64,000 bases of DNA from Amaranthus tricolor (lineage: Eukaryota > Streptophyta > Magnoliopsida > Caryophyllales > Amaranthaceae). Below, piece by piece: positions 1 through 12,606 of this stretch; within the stretch, counting starts at the first letter, position 1; the number at the start of each line of letters is the position of its first letter. The notes under the pieces are model-generated. The model saw nothing but the letters and a program-made list of their open reading frames with translations, did no database searches and had not been told where the DNA came from. The stretch is from positions 16,047,319 through 16,111,318 of the forward strand of contig NC_080056.1 in NCBI RefSeq assembly GCF_026212465.1. The letters are read 5' to 3'. A program made the translations under genes and the position numbers.

Positions 1-458
1 AAATCTGCTTTAATTTTTCTCGTACACTACAATTTTGTAACAATGTAATATCCTTGTTAGTTCTTTCCATTAAAGCCACTCAGCCACATTGAATCCTATG
101 ATTCATATATTTAGCTATGACATATATTACATCTTTACATTTAATTTGACTTCCAATAACCTTATTATAGTCTTTAAATCTATCCTAGATACATTGCCCT
201 GAAATTCTTAAGTCATCAGTTCCATTTGCCACTATAGTGATATCCAAGAACAACAATATAAACTGCTAACATATATCAAGACTTATTGGGATTAGAATAG
301 CACTAAGTAAGCCATAATTACTCATGTTATTTACTTGATTGAATTATAATTACGATGGCTCTCCAATCATGTACTTCTCCAGCCCCTAAAAGAGAGAGAG
401 ATCAATGTATCTCACTGTATATTAACTTGAGAGGAAAATTCAAAGAATTGCATTTTAC

Positions 459-2998
459 CTTGCGTGAAAGATAGTGATCATACATAGTCAAGAGGCCTAG
501 TCTGTAGACAGGCTCTGTTGCATAAACTGGAGCAGAGAGACCAAACTGTTTCATGGCATATGGCAACGCACCGAGATGCATTGTATCAGGATACGACAAA
601 AGAACAGCATCAACAGTAGAAGCTACCCTGCATATCACAAGGAAGCTAAAAAATTACTATATGCAAGCTCGTTAATCAAAACCAAACAGTCAATGTAAGA
701 ATCAACTCCTTACTTCCTACCTTCTCCTTCATCCCCGTCCCGCATCCCCAAAAGGATAGGCTACAAGTCTTCAAGCAACAATGATAAACAAAACAACAAT
801 GGAAACAACGCCAAAAAAGTAATTATATAGAAAATTAAGAACACATTCATTCTGCCATGACTCGTCAGTTGCTTTAAGCCAGTATAATTATTATTTGTAA
901 CAAACATGCAGTCCAAGGGGAAGCTGGAAGTTGGCTACAACTTAAGGTTAAAAACATTAAACAGTAGATACTGCAAACCAAAGCATCTTCTAACAACCCT
1001 AATTAGAAGTATAAGAACTACCCGATCTTAAGATTGCTACCTGCTGTAAAAGAATGCATCAAAGGATATCAGGTCCTCCAAAATAAAGTACAAATACTAG
1101 AAAATTGTGACCCTTCAATCTGTTATGTTCAAGGTTTCTGGTAAAGGGTAAGACGCTTAACTAATCATGAAAAGTGAATTATTTGTGACTTAAGAGGTAA
1201 GTATTTCAAAAATATCAAACTCGAGCTTCATCTGTGTAAGTTCACACTAAGATTGAGCAAGCTTCAAGATCTTCTGTAACAACAATATAAAAAAATTCAC
1301 CTACTCCACTATTTACCCCTAGATCTAAGACAAACATCAGCAGCACATGTACATCTTGCTAAATATTAATCCCTCATTGGCTTTCTACTTAATTAAAAAA
1401 GATTACTCATGATAAATCACATGAATCCTATGATGCTCAACCACATATTCTATGTTGAATTATTCATGGTTTGAACTTGATCACGTGAATCCAAGGATTC
1501 TAAACTACAAAGTTTAGGTTCAATTTAATGTTGCCAATGTTAGCCTATGAGCCAAACCCATGTAAAGAAAGCGCCAAGTCGACATTCTTCTCCGAAAAAC
1601 CACTCCCTTCATCCAAAACATTGTTCCTATATTAAAATCCCCTTGCAATTAACTCTGAACATAATTTCACCCAATCTACTCTTCATTCCCAAAAATGGCA
1701 ATCCTCTCTACATCACTCAATATAAGCATGTAATCTTAAAGCTTAAACAACAATTCACCATAATTTTCAAATATCATAAGTAACATATTTCATAAAGCTT
1801 CCCAATATGCATCGTTGTGGCAATGTAGTACATACCAATTAAATTCAAGCTCCTAAACCACGAATGCAAACTATATCCTCCAAAAATTTGATTTCCGTGC
1901 AACACAAAACTCGAAAGGAACATCAATCCACTTACTTCAATTTACAACTATCAGTCTACTAAAATTGCTCTAATGTCCCCCAATCAAACAAAACCCAATT
2001 TAATAATGCACTAACATGTACCCATAATAAATTAAAAAGACAAATTCCACATGGATTAAATTATTACTTTCAAGGATCTCATAATAAAATTAAGTACCTT
2101 TTACACAATTTCTGAAATTGTTTTATACAAACAAAACAGAATATTTATTCTGCCATTTACTCAAAAATAAAAATTAAACCAATTACATATATGCAACCAA
2201 CAACTAAATAACAATATTGATAAACCCAGGAATGAACAAGCAGCAGCAATTTCCAAAATTACTACTCCCTTACTCTCAGACTAGTTGCTAAATATTCCTA
2301 GATTGTCCCATTTACCGGAAACAAGTTCTTTTATAGTTAGTATATTTTACTAATTTATTCAATCCTACTCTAATACACTTACACCATTCATTGAATTCAA
2401 TTATCACGCCTAAGTTTCTTTACTCATTTCTAAAATCCAAAAAAGCATAAAACTCATACATAGCTAATTTTGCACAAATGGAGTAATATAAATAAAATTT
2501 ATCAATCTTACTCTAATACATTTACAGCATAAATCTAATTCAATTCCCAACCCTAATTTTTTTTACCCATTTCTAAAATCCAAAAAACAAGCATCAGTTC
2601 GACGTAGTAGCTAATTTTACACCTAGAGTAAAATAAATAAGAGTTATCCAATACATTTACATCATACATTTAATTCAATTATCATACCTACGAATTCCAT
2701 TTGGCAAATTCATTTTTGCAAGTTACTTTACCCATTTATATCCCAAAAGAACAGCATGAAACCCTACGTAGCAACCAATTTGGCAGCGATGGAGTAACAT
2801 AGATAAATTTAAAAAACAAAAATCATGATTCGAAAGAAAAAGAGAAAACCTGGAGAGTGGTTGAAGAAGAGAAGGATCAAAATGGTCATTCCAACCGCAA
2901 TCAATGAGGAGATTAAAGCCATCAATGGAAACCAAGTAAGAAAGTGGGTTATCATTGAAAACTCCACACAATGGAGTTATTCGCACAGATGTTCCCAT
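459..2998 (-). CDS. CPSF100: CPSF100-like (CPSF subunit 2), 5' exons 1-2, partial
   Basis: N-terminal part of cleavage and polyadenylation specificity factor subunit 2, the metallo-beta-lactamase/beta-CASP-type scaffold partner of the CPSF73 nuclease in nuclear pre-mRNA 3' processing. Exon 1 is 2998-2850, starting [20 protein letters not shown] and ending in LSR; the donor is GT at 2849. Exon 2 is 627-459 ([14 protein letters not shown] to LSRK), with a CAG acceptor just before it and donor GT at 458. The AG|G split arginine codon joins the two exons in frame, giving 105 clean codons that match the start of the plant family without gaps. Both ORFs look intact. Intron 1 is about 2.2 kb. The left edge of the window falls inside intron 2, so the rest of this roughly 740-residue protein lies outside. 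Family identity is from recognition of the conserved start; the splice sites are seen directly. Confidence 0.93.
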
Positions 2999-3186
2999 TT
3001 CTCAAAGCTTCTGCAGACTGACTTTGGACTTGCAAAAATAGGGGATTTGCGAGGGTTTTAGCATTTAGCAAACAACGACATAGTCTTTACTAAATCTTTC
3101 TTTTTCTTTACGGTCCATGCGAGTATTGGAACCGGTTATGGTATAATGTCTCGGATAAAATTAAAATTTAAGTCTGATTCCATTAA
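2999..3186 (-). promoter_or_regulatory. CPSF100 5' leader and proximal promoter
   Basis: This is the only unique-looking DNA between the CPSF100 start codon and the first transposon. It must hold the transcription start, the leader and the core promoter. It is AT-rich with pyrimidine/purine runs (TTTCTTTTTCTTT near 3100). I see no strong TATA box in the right orientation, which is common for housekeeping genes. Inferred from position only. Confidence 0.4.
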
Positions 3187-3417
3187 GGGGTTGTTTGGTT
3201 GGGTGTAATAATCAAAGAGAAAGAGAATAGATAGACCCAATTTTTTTTGTTGTTGTTTGTTTGCCATTTTCTATCATTTATTTTCTTCTTTTTTATTTTT
3301 GGGTTTACCCAATTTTAGACCACACTCATTCCCCACCCTCCCTAAGACTTTTCCATTCTCATTCCCCACTTCATTACCAATCACTTTCTCTCCCTACTTT
3401 CAAACCCTAAAAAAAAT

Positions 3418-3511
<94 letters not shown>

Positions 3512-4254
3512 TAGTAATAATAATTCTAAAAAAAATCAGAAATTTAAAAATTAAAAAAAAATAAAAATAACTCCCCATTAACAAATAACTTTCCACTTCT
3601 TCCTCTAAATCTTATAACTAACCTCACTTACCTATTATAAATTAAACCAATTACCCTTAATTTATTTACATTAGTACTCACACTTTCTTTTTCTCCTACA
3701 AATTACTTCCTCCATCTTCCAATTGCTTAAAATTTAATCAAGAAAATGCAAGATTTTGATATTAAAGGTATGATTTTGAATTAGGTGTTGTTCACAAACT
3801 ACTACTTTTGGCATGAACTTTATCTAGAAAGGACTATTGGCAAAGACTTGGGTCTTACTAGAACACTTTTGGTATGAATTTTGATCTAAAAACAAATGAT
3901 TATTTGGATTTGTAATTAATGGAGCTAGAAATATATTATTTAGAATTATGTTTTTTTTTCTTCATATTACAGGAAAAGATGATACAGATTAATGATATTT
4001 TTTTAAAAAAAATAAGTTTTTCAAGTTTATCATATAATAACTAGTTATTTTTGGAAAAAATATAAAAGAATTTAAAAACTCATAATTTGATTCCTTAACT
4101 TGAATCAAACAGTCACAAAGGGAATCAATGAGCAGTTCATTCCGTTTCCTGAACACAGCCAAACAACTAGGCTAAATTAGGGGAATCCATTCCTTTCTCC
4201 TTCATTCCCTTTCTTCATTCTATTTTGATTCCCTTGTGCGAACCAAACAACCCC
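3187..4254. mobile_element. PIF/Harbinger-type (Tourist-like) non-autonomous DNA transposon
   Basis: Terminal inverted repeats GGGGTTGTTTGGTT (left, from 3187) and AACCAAACAACCCC (right, to 4254) match over 14 bp. They are flanked on both sides by TAA (3184-3186 and 4255-4257), the 3-bp TWA duplication typical of PIF/Harbinger. The 1,068-bp interior has no transposase and contains an AAT microsatellite. Partial internal inverted similarity (runs like GGGAATGAAG near the right end) agrees with a MITE-like derivative. Confidence 0.8.
3416..3509. repeat. (AAT)n microsatellite
   Basis: About 90 bp of almost uninterrupted AAT/TAA units, with one register slip near 3469, inside the PIF/Harbinger element. 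The poly-isoleucine reading frame over it is an artefact of the repeat. Confidence 0.95.
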
Positions 4255-4461
4255 TAAATATGTTGACAATCTGATTTTGATTTTAATATATGGCTTATTT
4301 TGAGTAGTACAACATACTCGATTTCGATTTGTAGCATAATTTTGAATAGCTCTAATAGTTCGTTTCTTTTGAAGCATTTTGATACAAATGGTTTATTTTT
4401 ATTTGTCCACAAAATTACTAAGAAAATAAAAATAAATCTAAATGAATTCTTATTCAGTTAA

Positions 4462-5500
4462 GGTAAATTATCAGTGATATTCCTGAGTTTTTGCACTTTA
4501 TTAATGATATCCCTAAGTCTTTTCAATTATCAATAGTACCCCCAACATTTATTGCTAATAACAACCGTGACATTAATGACATTTTTGCCATTATCTTGCC
4601 GTTAAATTCTTTTAAAACCAAACCATGGTCACGCTGGCTGACCATATATGGTTGCTTCCTTTTTCATCATCAAGGACATGTTATTCTTCCTTTATTGCTA
4701 AAGCTCCAATCACTGCACTAATGGTGCGTTCAATATCATCTTCCTTGTAATCAACTAGGTGTTCAATATCAATTTTTCTCATTTGGGTTCTTTTTAATTT
4801 GTGGGTTTTTGTTCATCTAGGAGCAATATCTACATTATGTTCAACAAGGTGTTGCCAAAGTTCAACTTTTTTTGATTTTAGGTTTTGTGGGCCAGCTTCA
4901 AACCAACCAATTTTGCTTAAAGTTGTAAAACTTTAGGAATTTCTAGCGAGAATTGAATTGGGTGTGTTTTTACTTTTGCATTAAAGGTGAAATTTAGTTG
5001 CAAATTTTCAAGCATTTCAAAATTCCTTTCGGGGTAATGATTTTTTGCTATCATTGTTAGTTGAAGAGTTGAGGTTTCGGGTTTATTGATGAAATGAGAA
5101 GAAATTATTGTGTTTGGGATTGTGAAGCTACAAAGATGCATATAAATGATGTGGGACTTTGAATGGTGTTTGTTCTTTTGTTTTGGTCTTTCTTGGGGAT
5201 ACATAAAAAGGAGCACCTTGAAGAGGAAGCCATGGATGGAGAGGAAGAGCAAAATCAAAAGAGAAGAAGAAGAAGAAGAAAGGTTCAGAAAACAGGAAAA
5301 AAAGATGGTGGGTTGGTTTATAAGGGAAGAAAAAGTAACCATAGTTAGTTTTGCAAAATATACGGATAGAAAACGGCAAAATCATTATTAATGTCACGAT
5401 TATTATTAACATTAAATGATGGGGTACTATTGATAATCTAAAAAGCACTGGGCTACCAATGATAAAGTACAAAAATACAGGGTATCATTGATAATTTGTC
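4462..5500. mobile_element. Mutator-like (long-TIR) non-autonomous element
   Basis: The left arm starts GGTAAATTATCAGTGATA and the right end, reverse-complemented, starts GACAAATTATCAATGATA. Inverted similarity continues for roughly 150 bp on each side, including matching runs ATCAATAGTACCCC and CGTGACATTAATGA. The flanks TTCAGTTAA (4453-4461) and TTTAATTAA (5501-5509) agree at 7 of 9 positions, and both mismatches are transitions. This is a decayed 9-bp duplication as made by MULEs. The interior has an A/G-rich stretch near 5260 that gives hydrophobic or lysine-rich ORFs, but no recognisable protein. Confidence 0.75.
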
Positions 5501-8146
5501 TTTAATTAAAGAAATATAAATAATTTATTAGATTTCTCTTTTTTTTTATCTTTCGTGTTCCTGAAGATGTACATTGGTTCAAATGTTACTTGTTTTAATA
5601 ATAGTTGTACTTGCAAAATTAAAATTTAAAAAGAGCAGCTTTACCTCATCCAAAAATAAAAATCCCATCTTTTGATTCATGTATAAAAATCCCACATTTA
5701 CATAATTTATTCATCTAAAGTACATTTTGCTTACATGTAATATCGATTCTTATGACCCTTTATTGATGTGGATACATTGTTGCTCCTATTTAATAATGGA
5801 TACAATTATGATCGATAATGGTTGAATCCAAAGAGAATTGGATGCAATGTTGGTGAGAGATTTGTTAGTTAATCCTCAGCTCATTCTTCACTGAATATCA
5901 CCTGAGATTATGGTTGTACAAGTAACATACGTGGAGGGGGGGGGGAGGAGGAAGGCTATCTCTGGGGATAGTCTCCGATGCCATAAGATTATATTTATAT
6001 AAGATGGAGTACCTAGATAGCCTAATTCCAAGTACACTGTAACCTTTAGCTTAAGGACTTATGCTAGGATTTCTTTAATGTCGTGAGGAAGTAGTAATTG
6101 CTTAATGAATCTCTAAATACATTTTACGTGTTAAATGCTCTGAAGAAGATAATGATTTGTACCAAGCATTAATGAAATATAGACATTTATAGTAATGAAT
6201 TAGGTTAGAGGTTAGCATAACCTTTTCCCCGTTTCCCCTTACCGTTAGCGGTTATTCCAGTTTTGACCTTTCAAAGTATTCCCACAACATCTTTAATTGG
6301 TCATTATTAGATTTGCCCTAAGTGGGGAAGACTTTTCCTCATATAACCTACCATAAAACACAAGTTGCTAGTGGGCTTCATAAGAATATCGTATATGGTC
6401 CAGCCAATAGCTCCAGATGGCCTATGACACACGCTATTAATATGCTTAGGATGTTTTAGGCCTTGCCCGACCCACATATGGAATGTTTGGCTAGTCACAT
6501 ACAAATCCCTCCCCCCCTCCCCCCCCCCCCCCCCCCCCCCCCCCCGAACTTGAAATTTGTGCAAACAGATTCCATGGGTTTACTTAAGGACACATTTGGA
6601 GCATTTGGGACCTCTTCTGACTAGCATTCCCAAAGAACTTACTCCTCGAAGGTTCAAATTTAGGACACTTCTTGTCTGGAAGACTACTTCTGAGATATCC
6701 CTTCTCACTTCTCAAGAGAGATATCATTGGGAAAATTCTTTGTGGAAAAGTGACATTGTAAGGTTTCTAGTTTGAGTGTCTACCCATATTCTTGGAATTC
6801 ATATTTTTTGAATCGTGTAAGCTTTCTTTCAAGCCTTGTGACACCATTTAGTAATTAACATGACAGTTTGACAATGCCTTTTGTAGCTTCTATCACAATC
6901 ACTCTATTAGTAAAGTGTTAGCCTCGATTATACAATCAACAATTTCTTTTGAATTTTTAAAACAACAGACACATAAATGTTAAAATGCAGCGAGTGTATT
7001 TTACCTTAAAACGACTACAAATACCGCCTTCATCTCTTCATTTGCACTAAATCATTTCCACATATTTGTATCTACATATTCTAAATCTTGGACTTATTCT
7101 AAATTAAAGGACTTTCTTTCAAGAGCAACTTTCTTTTTCAAACCTTCATTTTCAATAACTCCAAGAAATCCTTATTTTTCAACAATTGCATGAGGTAAAC
7201 TTGTTATTGTTACAAATGAAGAGTTGGTCTTTGACTTTGAAACCAACAATGAAGATCATAAAACTTATGATTTTTCATTGTTTTTGCACTTTGAGGCCCT
7301 TCCTCTTGATTCTCCATATGAGTGGATTAAGTCTACTAGATTATCTTTTCTCCCCATAAGGGGTGGAAACACAAGTAGCTAGACCCTATTGAGAAGTCCA
7401 TCATTGATGATCTTAATGGTTGTTCTTTTACAACGCTTTTGTCAGAGCACCTCAATGATCCTAGCAAGAAGCTTAAGGCCTCTTTTTGAAAAAGGACATA
7501 TTCTGCCGCCATGGGGGATAATTTATGCTCGAATATAAATGCTTCATTGACAACAACAAGGGTTACTATTGCTGGATTGGAGATAATTTATGCTCGAAGA
7601 TGATGAAGGATCTTCGTGAGAGGTCACTAGGATGCCTTAAGTTGTGCTAGTGTGTTAAGAAGATACGTACACGCTTCGTCACTCATACATGTATCAAAAG
7701 TTCTATGCTGTATTTTAAATTTTTTTAAGGAAATATTCATATCTCTAGTGTATGAATAACATAAGAACAAGATTGCACTTGAATAATGTGATTAAGATTT
7801 TGAGTTATGTAATGGTGTTGCTGTAATTGTTGTGGATGAGATGTTATGAGACATTTAAAGGGGATGTTATTGGTTTAGTTTCTGTGATTAGTGACGTTAC
7901 AAAACAACTACACATGTATGCATACTTAATCTATTGCAACCAGAACGGGAAGGGTAACAACTAGAGATGTCCTAACAAACAAGTGAACGTAAAAACCACG
8001 CATAAGAATGTTTTCAACATAACCATATTTATCCTAATGCACCTAATGCATTAACAAATGTGCACAAACCAGTTGTCAAATACAACTTTTTTGGCAAGTT
8101 TGTTTCTCCAAACATGTAAAGGAATTTTTTCTTTACGTTCAAAAGG
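5501..8146. other. Non-coding, repeat-like intergenic DNA
   Basis: No gene is recognised. Visible features are a G10 run (5936-5945), a C-rich tract (6507-6545), and a directly repeated GATAATTTATGCTCGAA about 65 bp apart near 7520-7600. A stretch at about 7140-7650 has higher GC and short open frames that look like decayed coding sequence, but no motif assigns it. Confidence 0.5.
6511..6545. repeat. Long poly-C tract
   Basis: Seven Cs, a T, then 27 uninterrupted Cs (6519-6545). The glycine-run ORF on the minus strand across it is an artefact. Confidence 0.95.
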
Positions 8147-8176
8147 TGTAACACCCCGCTATTTTTGTACAAGACA

Positions 8177-8218
<42 letters not shown>

Positions 8219-8236
8219 TATTATTATTATTATTAT

Positions 8237-8316
<80 letters not shown>

Positions 8317-10550
8317 TAATAATAATAATAATAATAAATAACTAATTAAATATAAGTAATGAATTATTAATAATAATATAATATAAAGTATGATACAAGT
8401 TGGTTCGTTTTACTTTAAACGTCACCTTTTTTTATAGGGGCGGCATATAATGTATATTTAGATTTAACTATTAAAAAATAAATAAATATATTATGTCTAA
8501 AATTTATATATAGCCGGTTATGGGGGGATTTATGGGAGGGAATATTGCCTTAATTAGGATGAGTAATGTTACCTTAATTATGTTTGTAACCCCCATAAAA
8601 ACCTACGACAAACCCTAATCATTATTTTCCTACCATATAACTAAAATCTAGAAAAGAAAAGAAACAAACCTAGAAAAAATACTCCCTTTGTGCCGCCTCC
8701 TATAGATGAGAAGCAGAAATTTTACTTGCTCGATTTTCTTAGTTTATATATATTCTACTATCCTAAGTCCCAAGGTTTTTGTAAGTATCATCCTATATGT
8801 TTTTTTTAGCTTTTATGTGATTATATTTTAAATTCATTAGAAAATTAATTAAAGTCTTTTGAGTATATTTATTAAAATGTTGAATTCATAATATGTGAAA
8901 TTCTTGAAAATTTGTATGATTATTATATTTATTGTTTAAATTATTGTTTTCTTTATAAGAAAACGTGTACGAAAAAAATGAAACGTGAGATGCTTGTTTT
9001 TATTTGATAAAATATATAAATTTTAAATTGTTATAAAAAAATATATGTATATATGTGTGTATATTATTGTTATATGGATCTAGTAGTTTCGATGATGAAA
9101 ATCCGATTTTCTTAAAAATGTTTCTTTTTTTTAAGAAAATATATAAGTTAGTGAGATCGAGTTCTTGTTAATATAAACGAAACTTTGTGATGTTAAAATA
9201 TATTATAATTTTAAAAGTTAATGTTGTATTCATGTGTGTTTGAGGAATGATATAAACTAAGTATAAATTCTTTGGTTTATAAATCTTTATTATTAAAACG
9301 AGATCTAAAATTTAAATATATAAAATATATATAGTTGATCATTGTTATTTAAATGATGTCTAAAATGATTAAAAATAGTAAACGACCAATAAAAATTATG
9401 AAATTTGGTACCCATTGTAATTGGTACCTTCCGGACACAATGACGAAGTCAGTTTTTCTGTTTGGACATCAGAAACAGTAGAAACTGGACTGTTTAAGGG
9501 CTGAACGTTCTTTTTCTTTAAAAATATATTATTTAAATTGATCAATATTATTTAAATGATGTGGTTTAAATGGAATTCAAGTGAATTGTTTGTGCGGTCA
9601 AATTGGTGTTGTTTTGAATACGCTCTAATGCGTGCTTTTCCTTGGGAGTTACTTGTTAGGACCTCATTTCGTGAGGGGTCATTAATGTGCTTCTTTGAGT
9701 TAAGAGATTGTGTTACATGCGTATTTAATAAGGTACGTACACACTAAGACTTGGCCATGCATAATTATCTTGGATATTACTTGTATGTGATTAAAGTTGT
9801 GTTATGTTAGTTACTATGGAATAAGATCACATAAGGACTTAGACTCCCGAATAATAAATTATTAGTAAAAATCCTCTTAAGGGAAAATTGGTTTGGGATA
9901 CCCAATAGGGTTGTAGAAAGGATACTCCTAATAAGGAGAATTGAAAATTGGTACCCAATAGGGTAATTTGGTCTCCATTGGCGGTGCCCTAATAAGGGCC
10001 ACCACGAGGGGAATGCATACTCTTAACCTCGATGACTCGTTAAGATATCGGGTAACATCTTGGTCGATAATTGCTTTGGGATTAGCTCTCCCTTGTGTAT
10101 TCTACCGAACAGATTACTAAAGAAACCCACTCAGTCGGGTGATTGGATGGTTGGAGATGAGTCATAGTACTCAATGGATTAAAAGGGGATGATGTATTTA
10201 ATTAGAGCCTTTGTATGCTAAGTTGATTGAGATATAAATTAATGTTTGTTTGATATTCTAGTTAATTATTGTCTCTAACGTGTACTGTGTTTTGAACACC
10301 TGCGATGCTGATGTTGTCTTTGACGACTAGCGGATTGCTTGTAGGGCGAGACTTCGGGAGTGAGGATTTCATCTTAGCACATTAGACCTCTTTTATTTAT
10401 TTTCTTAGGTTTCAAACATTGAGAAATTCAATTCCTAAAGACTATGTTATGTTTTGTTTTCATTTTAGAGGACCAAGGGGGTTCTTGAGTTGTACGAGGA
10501 TTTACTTTAGACTTTCTTTTTATTATTTCCGCTGCTATAGATTTTTTACC
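8147..10550 (+). mobile_element. Truncated LTR (TGTAACACCCC family)
   Basis: TGTAACACCCCG at 8147 is a common start of plant LTRs whose matching end is GGGGTGTTACA. No such end is found downstream, so the right boundary is approximate. It may have been replaced by the non-LTR tail and the Gypsy insertion. The interior is AT-rich and non-coding. Segments at 9880-10140 repeat 'CCCAATAGGG'-type phrases, and 'AAACCCACTCAGTCGGGTGA' appears near 10124. Short ORFs at 9556 and 10419 have no family resemblance. Confidence 0.45.
8177..8338. repeat. (AAT)n(ATT)n(AAT)n palindromic microsatellite
   Basis: AAT units (to about 8216) switch to ATT units (about 8217-8240) and back to AAT (to about 8337). The two AAT/ATT junctions make the array self-complementary. 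Confidence 0.95.
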
Positions 10551-10559
10551 ACCGTTATC

Positions 10560-10651
10560 TTTATGGGTATGAGTTGCCGCCGTCCTTCCCTCCCCAGACC
10601 CTGTCCATAGTTTTTGTATGCGCGGGATACACTGGATAGGATGATGATGAT
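10560..10651 (+). mobile_element. Non-LTR retroelement 3' tail (RTE LINE or derived SINE)
   Basis: Reads TATGGGTATGAGTTGCCGCC, then CTTCCCTCCCCAGACC, then GCGCGGGATACACTGGATA, and ends in (GAT)n. The same order of phrases, ending in (ATG)n, recurs at 43085-43181. This layout is typical of the 3' end of plant RTE-type LINEs and SINEs that share it. The 5' extent is unknown. Confidence 0.5.
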
Positions 10652-10777
10652 CTTTACCATTAAAACGTAACCGGTTCAGAGTAAAACGAATCCTTAGACT
10701 TTTGTGTTTAAACATTAGTTAATGGTCTGAATATCGCTTGGAGGCTACATCTTTATGTAAAATTCCTAATTGACTTT

Positions 10778-11476
10778 TGTCATGGTATTGTTTACTCAAT
10801 TATTTCATTTATTTATTAATTAATATCATGTTACTAAAATACCCTTTGACCTTTCAGAATTTGACTTTGACTTTTAGTCAATGGGCTTTCTGCTAGACTT
10901 CTCATCTTCTTTGGAAGGCCCACGGGTTTTTTACCTCCATAATACCTAACTTCCCTGCCATCCCTCTTCTCTGGCTATCCTCCTTTTAAGGAAAATAACT
11001 ACCCATCACCTTCCACTCTCCCATATTGCATGGTTCTCCTTGTTTCAGATTTGATAACTGCCCATTATTCCCACTACTCCCATGATAGTCCACTTCTTTT
11101 CAGAAGCAACTCCCCTTCCTTATCATTATAAATAGGGACTACCATCAAGAGGAAAAGGGTATCTGAACTAGCTTCCAAAGTATTCTTACTCATACTACTT
11201 CCTTAGCCTTCCCAAGCCCTAGCACAAGCCTTAGCAACCTCGAATCACATTCTTCTTGCATTCATTCTTTAATCAGTCATTCATTAATTTCCGATCTACG
11301 TTCTAACTTGAGCGTCGGAGGGGTTTTCCGGGAAATCACCCCCGGACAAGGCTAACGAGTTGTTTTGCAGGAATTTAAGTCGCTTTTTCTCACAAGTCGC
11401 TTCCCTTGATCCCACTTCCATCAAGTTCCAGGTATTTTAAATGTCTTTTGCACTTCCACGTTTCATCACCGAAACA
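10778..11476 (+). repeat. 5' LTR of the Tat element
   Basis: Starts TGTCATGGTATTG and ends CACCGAAACA. A TATA box TATAAATA lies at 11127-11134, followed by GGGACTACC, so transcription probably starts about 30 bp downstream. The 3' part holds ACTTGAGCGTCGGAGGGGTT, a phrase common in Tat LTRs. Confidence 0.93.
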
Positions 11477-11513
11477 GTTTGACGCCGTCTGTGGGGAAAG
11501 TTGACAAAAAGTC
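11477..11513 (+). promoter_or_regulatory. Primer-binding-site region of the Tat element
   Basis: GTTTGACGCCGTCTGTGGGG directly follows the LTR. It resembles the TTTGGCGCCGTCTGTGGGG sequence that follows LTRs in many plant Gypsy elements and primes minus-strand cDNA from a tRNA 3' end. I could not fix which tRNA. The gag ATG is at 11514. Confidence 0.6.
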
Positions 11514-12606
11514 ATGGCTCCTAAAAAGAATCCCACACAAACTGCAACCGTGCATAGCACAGATACAGACACTTCCGCAGGTCACGCTAACAATCAAGCC
11601 GTGACTCGTCGTGATCTGGACATGCTAGCGCGAAATCTCACGGCCGCGTTCTCTGAACAACTTCGCGCCGTCATAAACAATACCCCTACTCAACAACGAG
11701 TACTGGAAGATATGACAACTCAGATAAAAAACTTGGAGGAACGAATCGAGCCCCATCCTGAGATACCAAAATCCCATGAATCTCAAGATGGGAACTCAAG
11801 GACTTCCCACTCCAATAGACGCAACAAAAACAGGCGGGAAAGGTCCAGAACATACCCGCACCATAGCAAGACAGATACACAAGATGGTGAATCCAAAACC
11901 GCCACTCCAGATGCCCGAACCTTCTTAGAGAGCAAAAAACAAAAGACGTCGGAGAGCGTCCAATCCCTGGTGGATAAAAGAAGGGAGGAAAGAAAGAAGG
12001 CGCAACTCGCTGGATCTAGCCACCCCCTCACTTCCGCCACCATGCCGCGGAATGAGGCCGATAAGAGTGTCCCTCCTGAAGAGCCCATATCATTAGTCTC
12101 TCCACTGGCCATGGAGATACTAAATACTCCCAATCCCGGGAAAATAAAGGTACCAAACATGGCGGCTTTCGATGGCACGTCATGCCCACATGAGCACCTG
12201 ACGGCATATAAAAACCTTATGCTGCTGTACACCACCAACTCATCGTTATGGTGTAAGTTCTTTCCAACTACTCTTACCGGAGTAGCTTTGACATGGTACA
12301 CCTCCCTTCCGGGAGGAAGCATCCACAACTTTGCCTAACTAGAAGGCAAGTTCTTGGGCCATTTTATAGCCTCAAGAAGGCAGGAGAAATCAAACTTCCA
12401 CCTGCTTAGCGTCACTCAGTTGGAAGGAGAATCCATATCCTCATATCTTAAGAAGTTCCATGAGGCAGTGCTGGAAGTGACTGACTTGGAGGAGTCGGTT
12501 GCGCTAAACGCCCTAATCAACGGAATGAAGGCCCAACGGCTGAAGTTCCAGTTGGTTGAAAGTTAAGTAAAGACGTACGCAGAGGCCATGAAACAATGCC
12601 AAAGCT
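11514..12606 (+). pseudogene. Tat element gag, interrupted
   Basis: Capsid-type Gag. It has a basic, hydrophilic N-terminal part (11514-12100) and then the conserved capsid core: KVPNMAAFDGTSCPHEHL, LWCKFFPTTLTGVALTWY, LGHFIASRR, LLSVTQLEGESISSYLKKF and LNALINGMK. Two in-frame TAA codons interrupt it, at 12336-12338 and 12564-12566, with clear homology continuing in the same frame after each. A one-base shift near 12650-12665 then moves the reading frame into the pol ORF. This copy cannot make a normal Gag without readthrough. Family membership rests on motif recognition. Confidence 0.85.

Noticed and set aside
3257..3472. Poly-isoleucine ORFs over the AAT arrays (also 8058-8345)
   Set aside because: Produced by reading through ATA/AAT microsatellites; no conserved protein sequence.
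4917..5472. Long ORFs on both strands inside the MULE-type element (minus 4917-5342, minus 5128-5472, plus 5146-5391)
   Set aside because: They come from an A/G-rich low-complexity stretch, overlap each other on both strands and match no family; no sign of a captured host gene.
6307..6564. Glycine-rich minus-strand ORF
   Set aside because: The Gly run is the poly-C tract in reverse; the rest is unrelated to any family.
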